NCBI GenBank assembly: GCA_963573315.1 | Contig: OY752141.1 | Location: 1,984,001 to 2,048,000, forward strand | Direction of reading: 5' to 3' | Length of the DNA: 64,000 bases | DNA from: Entomortierella parvispora | Taxonomy: Eukaryota > Mortierellomycota > Mortierellomycetes > Mortierellales > Mortierellaceae | In this document: piece by piece, positions 11,329 to 22,220 of the stretch | Layout: every line of letters starts with the position of its first letter | How positions within the stretch are numbered: the first letter of the stretch is position 1 | Notes under the pieces: generated by a model | Told to the model about the DNA's origin: nothing | The model's input: the letters and a program-made list of their open reading frames with translations, nothing else | Database searches by the model: none | Program-made: the position numbers and the translations under genes

Positions 11329-12467
11329 AGGATCTCAAGACCGATGTCACGAATGGAGCGATATGAACTCCCACAAGTTCTTTGTGGCTGTTGATGGACC
11401 GTATAATAACGAGCACTCAAGCTACAAAGGACTCGACGACGTTCCTGAAGGCTCACGATGCAGATCCGCGAAGGCCAGGCCAGCAAAGAGTACTATGACA
11501 TCAACTGGACCCTTGCTTCCCCTGCCGACGAGAGTGAAATAAAGCGACTGGAGCAGCAGGTGTTTGCTGCTTTTTTGAGAGTGCGCAACCAACACGCCCC
11601 GAGTTTGCACTTGATGAGGAGCGTTGCCGTGTTCTCAGCGCATCCAACAGCAAGAAGCTGTCGTTGCACATCGTGATCTCAACATATGTGTTTGAGAACA
11701 CACACCAGCACCAGAAGGTGTTCCTTGTTGCGTTCAAGATGTTTTGACGCTCTGCTCTTTGTGACAAAGACGACGTCGCGTTATGGAGTCTATAGCGGGA
11801 ACCGGATCACGCGAATCCTTGAGAGTCACAAGTTCAAGGATCCAAGTCGTCCATTGATTCAAGCCTCGTGGCATGAGCCCTCCATGTTGACTGAAGATGA
11901 AGAGTTTCTCATCACTGCAATTATACTTGACAGCATCAAGATCACCTTCGATATGCAGGAGGTTGCCGCTGTGCGAGCACCGTCGACTGTAACTAGGAAA
12001 CCTATCCAGTAAAACCCGCCCAAGTCCATCGTGGATGCTGTGAGAGCCAAGTTTAAGCAGACACCACATGCCGCCCATTTTTTTTTCGAGATGCACTGTT
12101 CTGTTCTGTTGACCGCCCAATGGTCTTCAAGCTGGAACGCAAGGTTCGGGGCCATTGTATCGTCTGCGAGAGAGAGAGCACGATCGGGAAAGTGCATACT
12201 TGAGACTTACCGAGTCCGGCGCCATCTTCTTGAATTGCCATTGATCCAGCAGTCCACGAAAGAAGGTGTGCAAACGTGATTTCGCCTTGGCCGTCGAGAT
12301 TAAAGCCGCCGCGGCCTTGCAAATCGGTCATGGAATTTCCCATGTGGACGTCCCAAACCTTGGCCAGTACCTGAAGCGCTTTCATTGTTCTGGAACGCAG
12401 GCTCCCAATCTATTGATTCGATGCCACACAGGCGGCGGTAAGACTGTATATTCAGAAGAGCTCGTGA
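11329..12467 (+). pseudogene. Decayed primase-helicase (AEP primase, zinc finger, helicase P-loop)
   Basis: Protein-like segments follow in order but in different frames with stops between, so the gene is broken. Near 11460-11510 is EGQASKEYYDINW, resembling the catalytic acidic strand of archaeo-eukaryotic primases (usually D-x-D or D-x-E; here the second acid is N). Around 11600-11730 is KLSLHIVISTYVFENTHQHQ, then around 11790-11950 SGNRITRILESHKFKDPSRP and EEFLITAI, as in viral and eukaryotic PrimPol-type primases. Near 12140-12180 is RGHCIVCERE, the start of the C-terminal zinc-binding module. Near 12407-12460 is LIRCHTGGGKTVYSEELV, a degenerate Walker A as in origin-binding-type helicases that are fused to such primases. 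It stops abruptly at the T tract at 12471. Host mobile element or endogenised large-virus origin are both possible. Confidence 0.65.
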
Positions 12468-12470
12468 AAC

Positions 12471-12544
12471 TTTTTTTTTTCCTTTTTCTTTTTTTTTAGA
12501 AACGCTGTTATTATTGAAATATTAAAAAAAACTACGATCACTAG
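12471..12544 (-). repeat. A-tailed 3' terminus shared with 8306-8371
   Basis: On the minus strand this is the region after the stop codon of the 12565-14529 gene: an AT-rich segment followed by an A-rich tail (AAAAAAAAAGAAAAAGG then more A). A near copy, with a purer A run, lies at 8306-8371. The tail abuts the truncated helicase fragment at 12467. Confidence 0.7.
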
Positions 12545-12564
12545 TCTCTCGTGGGAAACGCATG

Positions 12565-14529
12565 TCAAAGATGAATTTGCGAAGATGAAGGTGGACGCTG
12601 CTGTTGCTGCAATAGGAAGAGTTGATGGCCCTGTTGCATGATCAAGGTCCTCTGTCGCTCAAACTCAAGATCGAGCGCGTCGCACTTCTCCTTCAATCGA
12701 GCATGCTCGCTTCGGAGCATGGCAAGGCATCGATCTGGGTTGGGGTCGTAGAGTTCAGGTGATCCATGTCGGAGAAATGTGATCATGTCTACCACGACCA
12801 CGACAATCTCGGGCTTGTCTTGGTCCTCGACGACACATCCTTTTGAATGCATCTGTGAGCTGTCCGCGTTGGTTGATGAGGACGAAATTCTAGAGGTGGA
12901 TCCGTTAGTACCTCGGCTGACTTTGCTGTTGTCACGTTGGAGGTACGACTGTTCCTTCTCGTTGTCTCCATCTTCTCCCTCTTCTTCTTCTGCAATCTCT
13001 TCCAAGCTCTTGCGCCATTTCACTGTTCTGATACCGCCGCCGTTACTATCATTCCTTGTAGTGCCCCAATCCTTGCTTTCTTCGCTTTCATGATAATTGC
13101 TAACAACAGTGATAGATCCCATTTGCTCATCAGAAGGATTCTTGGTTGCTGTAGGGTCTCTGTGAACCACTTGTCCGCCCTGGTTAACTTGTTCGCCCTG
13201 TTTATCCGACGACAACAAATACTCGGTGTCAGTGGTGGTGGTATGAGCGGTTGTATCTGTGAGTGCGCCCCCATCTGTAGTTCCCTGAACAAGTATTGTG
13301 TGGATCAAGTATTGGATCTGATCCATCTTTGTCCGAAGCTCGTCCAACACCTTCATCCTCTTTGACCATTGCGGCATCAGGCCCTCGGTCGTATTCGTCC
13401 AGGTATCTATTGAAAATAAAAAAAGAAAAAAAAGAAGGGGGAGGGGGAGAGAAGCTACCTGTTAGAATCTCAGACTGGGCTCTTGGTAACGATACCCGAT
13501 GTGTCTCCTCCCCCGATCTTAGATCAAACAGCACCTCCTTGTCCGCTCTGAAATGAAGAGCGAGCTTTTTTTTTTTTTTTTTTCTTTCCCTTCCCTTTTC
13601 TTTTTCCATCCCTTTTTCTTTTCTTCATACCAGAGAAGTTTTGAAAGAAGAGGATCCGGCGTTCCTCTGTCCGAGCGTTGGTATCAGCAAGGCTCTGTCG
13701 CATCCATTCCAGTTCAAGGGTGGTTTTCTTCTCCGTGATCCGCCTTCGTTCCTCTCTCAGATTTGAGATGCATGCCCGAGGATCTTGATCGTACAGGAAT
13801 AGAAAGCCCGTGGAATGAAAAATAGAGGGATCCACCACAGGACTCTCCTGTAGTTGCTGTTGTGGTTTCAATTGATGTTGTTGGTGCTGGCGTTGTTGAC
13901 ATTGTTGACATGATAAAAACTGTTGGCGAGAAGGACTAGGAGGACCAGCGGGCAAGAGGACAAGCTCGGACAGGAGTTCAGTCAATGTACACAGCTGATG
14001 GTCCATTTCGTGTATCAGATTATCCTTGTGTGAGGATGAGGATGATGTTGCGATCGAGTTCATGGACCCTGTTGAAAAATGTCGAAGGTCTCCAGTAAGG
14101 TCCACTAAGGAATCAGTTGTAGACCGCTTACCTAGAAAGCAATCAAAGAACAGAATGTTAGTTTCGCGTGGAGAGGACCTTTACCTCTTTTTTCTTTAAC
14201 CCTCAATGGACTTACGTACTGAGAAGACGTGGATGACTGGCCGAGTGGCTACTGTCGTAGATAGGGTTCATCTTTACATTCGGCTTGGATCCTCTGGGAG
14301 TCTGTGGAGAAGTCCCCGATGGGGAAGGCCCTGGCGCCTTGAAGGACGGAGAAGAAGACTCGATCACATCTGCACCTCTAAGATAACCCACGCGGATCCT
14401 CGGTGCAGGTGATACTGGTTCTCGGTCTGCACCTGCCGTAGTTATGGTGACTCCTTTCCCTGTGGTGGTAATGGTGGTGTTTCGTTCGCGCCATGAAGGG
14501 ATAGACGAGGAGGCGGTCTTGACAGACAT
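12565..14529 (-). CDS. Unrecognised coiled-coil protein with an internal duplicated motif
   Basis: Predicted exons on the minus strand: 14529-14220, 14131-13631, 13545-13459 and 13406-12565, about 579 aa. All junctions keep the frame; the first donor (GTACGT at 14219, rather than the overlapping GTAAGT) was chosen because only it avoids a stop in exon 2. No known family is recognised. Two related segments occur: FLYDQDPRACISNLREERRR followed by a helical stretch in exon 2, and ELYDPNPDRCLAMLRSEHAR followed by a similar helix in exon 4. Both read L-Y-D-x-(D/N)-P-x-x-C-(I/L)-x-x-L-R-x-E and continue as coiled coil. Between them are Ser/Thr-rich, acidic (EEIAEEEEGEDGDNE) and Gln-rich stretches. 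Part of exon 2 is copied behind the CRN gene, so the gene has taken part in local rearrangement. Confidence 0.6.
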
Positions 14530-14934
14530 TTTCCTTTGTTAACTTGGACTTTACGAGTGTACGTTTGGGAGCAAGGGGAAAAACAAAAAACGCAGCAAAG
14601 ATTAGGAGGAAGGAAAGCGGGCATGAGTGTTGAAATGGAGCAATGACCTGCATCCTTTTTCCTCATTTGTGCTGTGCATGTGTGCATGCATGCATGCGAG
14701 CATCCTTTCATCCCGTGAATCCCATCCGTCCCTCCTTTCTCCTTTTTGCTCTCTGACCATCTCCCCCCTTGTCTCGCCCTCCGCTAGGAGCCAAGTGTGA
14801 CTTGTTGGCTTGGCCCGTGCCTCTTTGCTGCCTCTTTGTGGACAAACAAAATGAGGAACTGAAGAGGCAACTGCAGCTCTTTGAGAAGAATGGCTGTTGA
14901 TAGAGATAGATTTTATTCATTTCTATTCGGTTCA
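14530..14934. other. Short intergenic region, carrier 3' end to coiled-coil gene promoter
   Basis: This is 405 bases between two minus-strand genes. It contains a CATGCATGCATGC run near 14686-14697 and pyrimidine-rich sequence, read as the leader of the 14529 gene. No gene is seen. Confidence 0.6.
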
Positions 14935-16434
14935 TTAAAACATTCTTGACAGAACTGCCAGAACAGCGCTACGGACGAGCGCGACTTCGAACCCCTTGTA
15001 AAGGCTCCTCCATCCTTCTTCGCTCTGGTTGTCCTCCTTTTTCATTACAATCTTGGTGGCGGCATCACACGAGTCCGAATACCGTCCCTTGTGGGCAATC
15101 ATACGACGATGGCCAATAGTTCCCAGAGGGTAGACGACAAACTGGATCAAGGAACTCGACATGAACACCAACATGAATCCACAAAGACCACCCACGAACC
15201 CTCCTCGGGAAAGCGCGCTTCCTGGACGTGTCAGTAATGGTGTCAAGATCCTCGACAATGTCATGTAACCCAGGCGAGAGATCAATGTACCCAAAAGCAT
15301 GGGTGTGAATCCCTTGTAGAGACCCTTGTACCCTTCAGAAGCAAGGATGTCGTCCAGGGCATCCCGCAGCTTGTGGAACTTGTAAGCGAGTTCATATTCA
15401 TACTCGACGAGGATTGAGGAGGATGATGAGACTGCAGCCGGAGCCAGTGGTGGTGTTGTAAGGCCTTGATCGTCCTCCTGTTGCTCCGTGGACGCGATTG
15501 AGGTGGCGTAGGGAACCGCCTCAATTTCTTGGAAAGGACTGCTGGTATTCTCTCTCTCGATCAGCACTCCTGACCCATGGTGATCCTCATCCTCGTCCGT
15601 TTCCTGTAGCAACGTGGCGGTACTGGAGGAAAGGGGCGTGAGAGTCGAGGCGGTAGGTGTCGTAGGCCGGATTGTTGTTTTCTTGACGCGCTTGACCCGT
15701 CGAACTAGATCCGTTGCCATCTTGGCCTGCAAGACTGCAAAGGGATAGACTGCCAAAAGAGCCAGGCCGCTCACGGCCGTGCCATGCAATGCCGTTGAGA
15801 ACAGTACCCAAGTCGATCCGTGACCAAGACCTCCATGACTAGCCCTGAAATCCAAGAATCTAGACCGTTGCAACGCGTACTCGATCTTTGTCAAAGTCAG
15901 AGACCCAAGGAATTCAAGCGAGTATCCGCGCCAGAGGGAGAGAGGGCCTTCCTTCTCAACCAGTCGTTGGAAACAATCTTGCATGTCTGTGAAGGGAAGC
16001 TGTGCGTAGGGGACCAAGATGGATCGTGGCTCTTCGTCCTCAACGTCTTCTTCCTCTTCTTCCTCTTCTTCCTCTTCTTCCTTTGCGTCTTTTGAGTTGT
16101 CTTTGTCGCCATCGATGGTCTCGAGACCTTGTTTTGATACATTTCCCTCCTTCAGGCGCCTTGTTTTTGATGAAGACTGTGCGTGGGAAGATGTAGAGTC
16201 GGCTGAGTGTGGTTGATGTTGATGGGGCTGCTGATGGTGTTGTTGCTGGTGGTGATAGAGCGCCAAGGACTCTTCCCGAAGGTTAAGGATAATCTCATCT
16301 TGAGACTGCAGAAGTAGCTTGACACGCTCTGTGGGTGCAGTCAGAGCATTCAGGAGAAGGGGGACGACAATCCGGCCCAAACCGAGAGACCCGGGGTTAT
16401 TGGACTGGTGCTGATGATGATGTGTTCTGGGCAT
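14935..16434 (-). CDS. Divergent mitochondrial carrier family protein (ADP/ATP-carrier-like)
   Basis: A single-exon gene for 499 aa. Three carrier repeats can be traced: repeat 1 has LTAPTERVKLLLQSQ, very close to the AAPIERVKLLIQ signature of ADP/ATP carriers; repeat 2 has VYPFAVLQAKMATD; repeat 3 has VVYPLGTIGHRRMIAHKGRY. Each first-helix motif is followed by an EG/KG-x-x-x-L(Y/W)-(K/R)G matrix-helix motif (EGPLSLWRGY, EGYKGLYKGF, WRSLYKGFEV). The RRRMMM signature of true ADP/ATP carriers is replaced by GHRRMI, so nucleotide exchange cannot be assumed. Length is 499 aa against about 300 usual; the excess is in two low-complexity inserts, one with eleven glutamates in a row, in the loops after the first helix of repeats 1 and 2. 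Expected location is the mitochondrial inner membrane. Confidence 0.8.
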   Translation of the reverse strand: MPRTHHHQHQSNNPGSLGLGRIVVPLLLNALTAPTERVKLLLQSQDEIILNLREESLALYHHQQQHHQQPHQHQPHSADSTSSHAQSSSKTRRLKEGNVSKQGLETIDGDKDNSKDAKEEEEEEEEEEEDVEDEEPRSILVPYAQLPFTDMQDCFQRLVEKEGPLSLWRGYSLEFLGSLTLTKIEYALQRSRFLDFRASHGGLGHGSTWVLFSTALHGTAVSGLALLAVYPFAVLQAKMATDLVRRVKRVKKTTIRPTTPTASTLTPLSSSTATLLQETDEDEDHHGSGVLIERENTSSPFQEIEAVPYATSIASTEQQEDDQGLTTPPLAPAAVSSSSSILVEYEYELAYKFHKLRDALDDILASEGYKGLYKGFTPMLLGTLISRLGYMTLSRILTPLLTRPGSALSRGGFVGGLCGFMLVFMSSSLIQFVVYPLGTIGHRRMIAHKGRYSDSCDAATKIVMKKEDNQSEEGWRSLYKGFEVALVRSAVLAVLSRMF

Positions 16435-16638
16435 GGCTGTGTTGGTTGCCGTTGTTGTTGTTGCTGTTGTTGTTGTCTAGGCGGGTATGCGGGAATGTTA
16501 AAGGTGATTGTGAGAGGCAGAGCTTGATAGATAAAGAGGTTGAAGTTGTTTGAAGAAGTGGGCGGATGCTCTTCGGCGAACAACTTTTATGGTCCCTGGC
16601 CATCGACCCAAAAAGGAAAAAAAAAAAAAGTAGAGAGG

Positions 16639-16647
16639 GTCACGTGA
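16639..16647. promoter_or_regulatory. GTCACGTGA element upstream of the carrier gene
   Basis: A CACGTG-core site about 205 bases upstream of the carrier start codon (16434, minus strand). It is one of the recurrent TCACRTGAC-type sites of the window. Confidence 0.4.
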
Positions 16648-18072
16648 AAGTCAAAATCGACTTTCTTGGCGGTGTCCTGTTCCAACTTTGCTTTTCTAAC
16701 ACGAGAAGGTCTCGGGCCAGCTCGATTGGACTAATCTTCTCCGAAAACCAGAAAGGGTTCACGACTACGCGTTCCTCTATTTCCAAAAGAAGAAAGAGCA
16801 TTGGAAATGTGCACGCCAAGAGACTGATACTCAAGTTGAACGCCGTCATCTGCCTTCGTTCTCCACAAATGTTGGCCTGGCCACTTTCGGAGATTAGGGT
16901 GTGGCCTGGAATGTCCTAGAATTGCGCTCCAATCACAGGTGGAAAGGAAAGACTTTCTGAAGAGTCAAGATATCATTTTAGAACATCCTCTCATAGCAGC
17001 AATGGCCCTCTCTCCATACTTTGACCATCTGTGGTCCTGAGGCTGAATCTTGCTGGGGTCATGGGCCTGCTCCGAACACAGGCCCTGGCGCTCACCGTGC
17101 TAGAAACGGCGAAGGTCGATAACATGAACGTCTGTCGAAAGGAACCTGTGATCGTCCAAGGAATCCTCACGATTCCAGCGCCAAACTGAAGGTCGGCTGT
17201 GGCGCTCCACGAGCCAGCCACTTCGGAAAGCGCCTTTGCGACTCCCACACGTCAGGATGTACCAGAGATACGAATCAGTTGTCATTAATAAAATTGAAGG
17301 CTGTGCTGTCAGTTTTTGTGCAACGCGACAAAATGAATGTTTAGTCTGAATCTTTGCGATGAATGTCAATGCGACATGAGAGAATGAAAGAAAATGCATC
17401 AGGGCCACCTCTATTCTTCCATTCGCATGTCTCTACCGGCCAGGGCTCTTTCCTCTCTGATACCTTTTTGTTCCTGATCGCTTAAGTATCGTATGTGGGC
17501 TAGAACAAAGCCTGCCCCTCCTAAGAGAAGACCAGAGAGAAGAGATCTAGAGTCAAGAAGAATGTGTGGTGGGGTTACGAGAGAAAAAGAGCGGCCGAGC
17601 CAACAGAGGGGTGCTCCTTTCCTTTGCGCGGTGCAAGACTCTTGTGTAGTGTCAAACCTGATCCCATCCCTTCATGCCCCAGGCTGAGGATAACAGATGT
17701 GCAACTGTGGAAACCGCTCCGTTGGATGCAAACTCGACAGATCTTCCCTCGCAACCAAGAGGGTCATCTTGCGGACAAAAATTCTCGGTCCATTGTGCCC
17801 TTCATCACTCATGCTGTTCCATAGACCTTCATAAAATAAAAGATCAGTGCCTTGAAATCGGGCTGCTTCTCGCGTTGACTTGTCGGTCATGTCATCAGGC
17901 GTGTGCATGGGCCCCTGTAAAACATCCGTTACCCTCTGTCATGTCCACTCACAGGACTGCGTCTTGTCTTCACCCCATCTCTATAAAAGGACCTCTCCTC
18001 CCTACCCCATTTTTTCTCCTCGTCTTTTCCCGGCTGCACTCGCGGCACCGACGGTAACCTTTTAGAAGCTGA

Positions 18073-18220
18073 GCTGATGGCTACTGCTAAGCAGGCTGGC
18101 GAATGAGGTTCTGGCTTGTGGCTGATGGCTTCTGTCGATAAATGCAGACTGGCGTATGAGGCAACTTTAAGGTCAGAGCTGATGGCTCTTGCAGTTACAA
18201 GCGGTCTGGCGTATGAGGCA
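18073..18220 (+). repeat. Three imperfect copies of a GCTGATGGCT...CTGGCGTATGAGGC unit
   Basis: Copies start at 18073, 18121 and 18178. Each begins GCTGATGGCT and contains (G/A/T)CTGGCG(A/T)ATGAGG 23-28 bases later; the 28-base spacing is identical in copies 2 and 3 although the sequence between differs. No reading frame explains the pattern. Confidence 0.65.
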
Positions 18221-19442
18221 TGCGACTGGAGGTTATCAAGATCGCCGAGCGGCCGGGGACTGCCCCCCCCCTCTCTCTTTTATTATTTATTCTTCTCAAT
18301 GCAAAAAAAAAAAAAAAAAAGAGTGTTAATGTATCTCCACGCTATTTTATCCCACATTGTTATTCCAGGTTTTTCTGGTGTGCATTGTGGGTTTCTTCTC
18401 TCAATGCAACAATGAGGGATGGGGAATGAGGATGAAGGTGGTTCCTGATCAGGAGGGAGCGAGGATGGGGTTGACCACTTTTGTCCAGACACTGCCCCAT
18501 TGAGCTGTGCTCGTTGTCGCCGATGCAAGGACTCAATGGAGACCAGGCAGGAGCCTGTTCCGCTTTGATGATCTGTGCACCGCTATCACCTTTCTACTTC
18601 CTCATATGCATGCAGCACACACACTGATCTCAAAGAACAACCATGGTAACATATATCTGGTTTGTCAGCAAGACGCACACTACAACGGCCCTTTGTGGAC
18701 CTTGCTCGGATACAGGGCCACGGCCTCTTTGCGATCCTCTGCAATCGAGACAGGGTCGATCTGGAACCAGCGATTAACTCTGCCCTCTTTCTTCGTACTG
18801 ACACGCGACACCGTCCTCCTCTACACGGCGAACAACTCTATGATCGAAGGTCGCAAGGTCTTCACTCCTGCTACAAACAGCAAAGGGATAGGTTTTGGTT
18901 GAACAGGCGCGTCGGAGACGCGTGCCAGCTTCCGTTTGACTCTCCATCTGCCCTAACCTTGTTTGCTAGTCTGGTCCACTCTCTCATCCGGTCAACGCGA
19001 TACTGTCGGAGGAGGGAATGACCGCATCCAATGGTACGGTAAGCTGAAAGCCTTGCTCCCAACTGCCTTAAAACCTGATTCATGCAAAAGAGATCAATAA
19101 CACCGCCCATAGACAAGTCGACTCAGGGACGCTGCCCTCATGTCTCTGAGTCCTCGCGCAATAACAAGGTGCATCCATTCGCCTTTATACCCATCAATAG
19201 GATTTACAATGCAGAGACAAGAGGAGGAAAAAGAAAAGGACTGCCTCGTTGATGGCAGGATGACTCTTCTCTGATTGCTAACGGAAAAACAACGGTCAAC
19301 AGCAGTCCTTTTGTCGTCGTTGTTTCTCTCTTTCTCTTTCATACCTTGTTATTCATTCCCCTCACCGCGCTCTCCTTCCTTTTCTCTTAGCTCCCCTGCC
19401 CTGGTTATTCTTTTTCAACAGCACTCTCATACCTAGGTCGAG

Positions 19443-21983
19443 ATGCACCACTCGTCGTTTCTGATCTCGGCACTCCCGACCCTCGACTCCAATGGCTCCA
19501 CTGGCTCCCATTCTAATCCAGCAGCTTCTCCAGATGAGGTAACAGGACAACAACATGTCTTGTGTGACAGAAAAACTTGTTCTTGTGTTGCCCACAACCT
19601 GTGTAATAATGAATGGATGGGAATTCCTCTCTTTTAGGTCAACTCTTCCTCGAGTCGAAAAAGAAATCGTCCAAAAGAGGTTGAGTGGGAAAGGAGACTA
19701 TTCACTTCGAGCTCTCTTTCTTCGTCCTCTTATTCGGCATCAGGATCGTCGTTCTCATCTTTAGAACGAAGGGATTCGGAGTCCACTCCGACTTCCAATG
19801 CTCACGTGGACTCCTTTGATCCTGTTTCATCCACTCGACGGTCTGCCAGAGTCTCTGCTGCGCGTCGTCATCGCGCGCTGAACCACCATGGTCAGGACAA
19901 TCATCATGGAAACGGTGGCAAAGACCATTATGACTCCGACGAAAGCGGGCTTGACGTCAAGGATGTGAAAAAAGGCGCTCGAATGCAGACGGATCAGAAA
20001 AGGAACAGAACAGCCCTTTGCTCGGTGAACAAGCGAGAAAGAAAACGACCTCGGACTTTGACAGAAACTCTGCATACATCTACCACATCCACTACGACAA
20101 AGTCAAATGACATCCGAGAGATGACTCCTCTGCCACTCAGCCATCCCCATACAATGGGAATCGCCCCCCCGGTGAACAAGAAAAGAATATCGTCAGAGGC
20201 TAGAACGCGAACTCGACCGCGTCCTTCTCTCAAGGGGGCTAAGAACACGATTTGGGACGACGGTAGTGAGGACAAGAGCTCGACTACTCGTGGGAAGGCC
20301 AGTCGATGGACTCCAGAAGAGGACGCAGCGTTGTTCGAAGGCGTCTCTGTCTTTCTAAAGAGTAAAGGTCTTCAGGTGTATCCGCCATCGCATCTACCCA
20401 CCGAAAAAGAATCCCAGCGCCAGCAACCGACAATGGCAACGGCAACCACGGTCGACCTTGACCTCTCCAGGCCGAAAGAACTTGATCTCGGGCGGCACCA
20501 GCATCCACTTTATCGATCCACCTCGAGTTCATCTTTAAAATCGTCTTCGAGTTCGTCCTTCACGTTGTCCCCCCCAGCAGGCTCTCATCAACCACCTCTG
20601 CCCGCATCTTTTATGGCATCTACCTCCCACATTGCTTCCAGAGATCCACGCAATATCGATAGCAGTTCCAGCAGTTTGTGGGCCTTCAACAACAGCAATG
20701 GATTTGTGGGCCCATCTTTGTCTCTGTCTCCCAGCCCTTCGACCTCATCCATCTGCACTGGCTCAACTCTGACCTCCGAGATCAATCATACCCTGTCACT
20801 GGTCCGGCTCGAGAATAGCCCTTTCGAGGGTGACTCTGAAAATGAGGAGGTTAAAGAAGAGGAAATCCACCGCGAGGACGGTGAGGACGACGCCACAGAG
20901 CTTTTCAATCGATTTGTCGACTCCTCTTCTCCCTCTCCTCCTCTACTCTCCCAGATTGAACTGGGATCATTTTCTTTTCCTGCAATGCATCTCCCGTCAG
21001 GGATTATCGCCCATCAAGAAACGCTGGCTGCTTTCCAATTTCGGCCACCCGAAGAAGTACAACCACAGAGTCACCATGGGAATTCAATGGTGGACCCCAT
21101 CCAAGAAAAGGTGCACTTGATCGATTGGGCTTGGGAGAGCCCAATCCCTTCGTTTCACAGCATGTCGCCTCTTGTTGGTTGCCATGGATCTGCAGTAGGG
21201 ATGACGATCCCGTTGACTCTTTCATACAGCAAGAATCAACTTTTGAGTGCGCCCCATTTTGATCACCAGGTGTCCAACAAAGTACCTCATGAACGTCTCC
21301 GACCCTTGACACCTGGCGAGATCCTTGCAGCGGAGGGCACTTCCAACCCATCATTCAACTCCAATTCATCCCAGCCATCTCACCGCTTGTTCACCCAAGA
21401 AGAGAACATTGCTCATCACATCCCTAATATGGGTCGTCGTGGGAAAGCAAAGCAACGGCAGGCAATCCCCTCAATGGCGAAAGACGAGGCAGCCATGAAG
21501 AAGTCAGAGAGGGAAAATGGCCGTGATGCGACCCGGCTTTCCAAAACATCTCAGGATAATGACAGCCAAGGCGATGCCGAAAACGACAATGTTGATCGAC
21601 CCCTGACCCAAGAATCATACGCGCTTGCCGTCTCCAGAACCCTCTCTCATTGCCCTTGGTCCAGCATCGTCCAAGCCTCTCCTCGACTAGCAGGCAATAG
21701 AACGGGTGTTCAAGCACAGGCCCGTTGGTCCGAGGCTTTGGATCCTCAAGTCTTGAAGGCACCCTGGACCGAGGTCGAGGACCAGTTACTGATGCAAAGA
21801 GTGGAACAATTTGCGAAATGTTGGATCTGGATCGCAGACGGTATCCCAGGGAGGACCCAACGACAGTGTCGGACCCGTTGGGTCCAGATCCAGACGCGCC
21901 TGGAACGAGAAAGGGTTGTGGCCCTTACCTCACCGGCGACATCCACAATCAAGAATGAAAAAAAGGTTAGGAGAAGGATTTAA
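19443..21983 (+). CDS. Myb/SANT-domain protein with a split first repeat
   Basis: Exons 19443-19538 and 19638-21983, about 813 aa, in frame across a 99-base intron (GTAACA to TTTTAG). The C-terminus holds a complete Myb repeat: APWTEVEDQLLMQRVEQF, then WIWIADGIPGRTQRQCRTRW (residues about 740-787). Just before it is the second half of another repeat, CPWSSIVQASPRLAGNRTGV then QARW (about 704-730). The matching first half, SRWTPEEDAALFEGV, is at about 254-268. About 435 residues of Ser/Pro/His-rich, low-complexity sequence lie between the halves. The N-terminus has basic patches (RKRNRPK, KRERKRPR) suited to nuclear import. A DNA-binding transcription regulator is likely; target and pathway are unknown. 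Confidence 0.75.
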
Positions 21984-22220
21984 GGATCTGTTTCGATCCT
22001 TTGGACTTGAAAAAAAAAACGCTTAACAGGCCCGTTATCCCCCTTTGGATCAATAAACCGCCTAGTCTGAACAACAAACACCCCTCGTCCACAAAACGAG
22101 TCATTCAAAAAATAATGATTATTATTTGTCTATGGTACACATGGAGAGCGAAGAAAGGGGTAAAAAAAATGGGTAACTACACGGATCCGTAAGAAAAAAA
22201 GATTCGCAGAGAAAAATTGG

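Larger units (their letters stand above)
16435..19442. other. Long intergenic region between divergent genes
   Basis: About 3 kb separate the carrier gene (minus) from the Myb-like gene (plus). Open frames at 17674-18057, 18507-18902 and 18662-19021 overlap each other in different frames and show no domain or convincing splice structure, so none is called. A triplicated short motif lies at 18073-18220, an 18-base A run at 18303-18320, and a pyrimidine-rich stretch at 19330-19400 that probably belongs to the Myb-like gene promoter. Confidence 0.5.
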
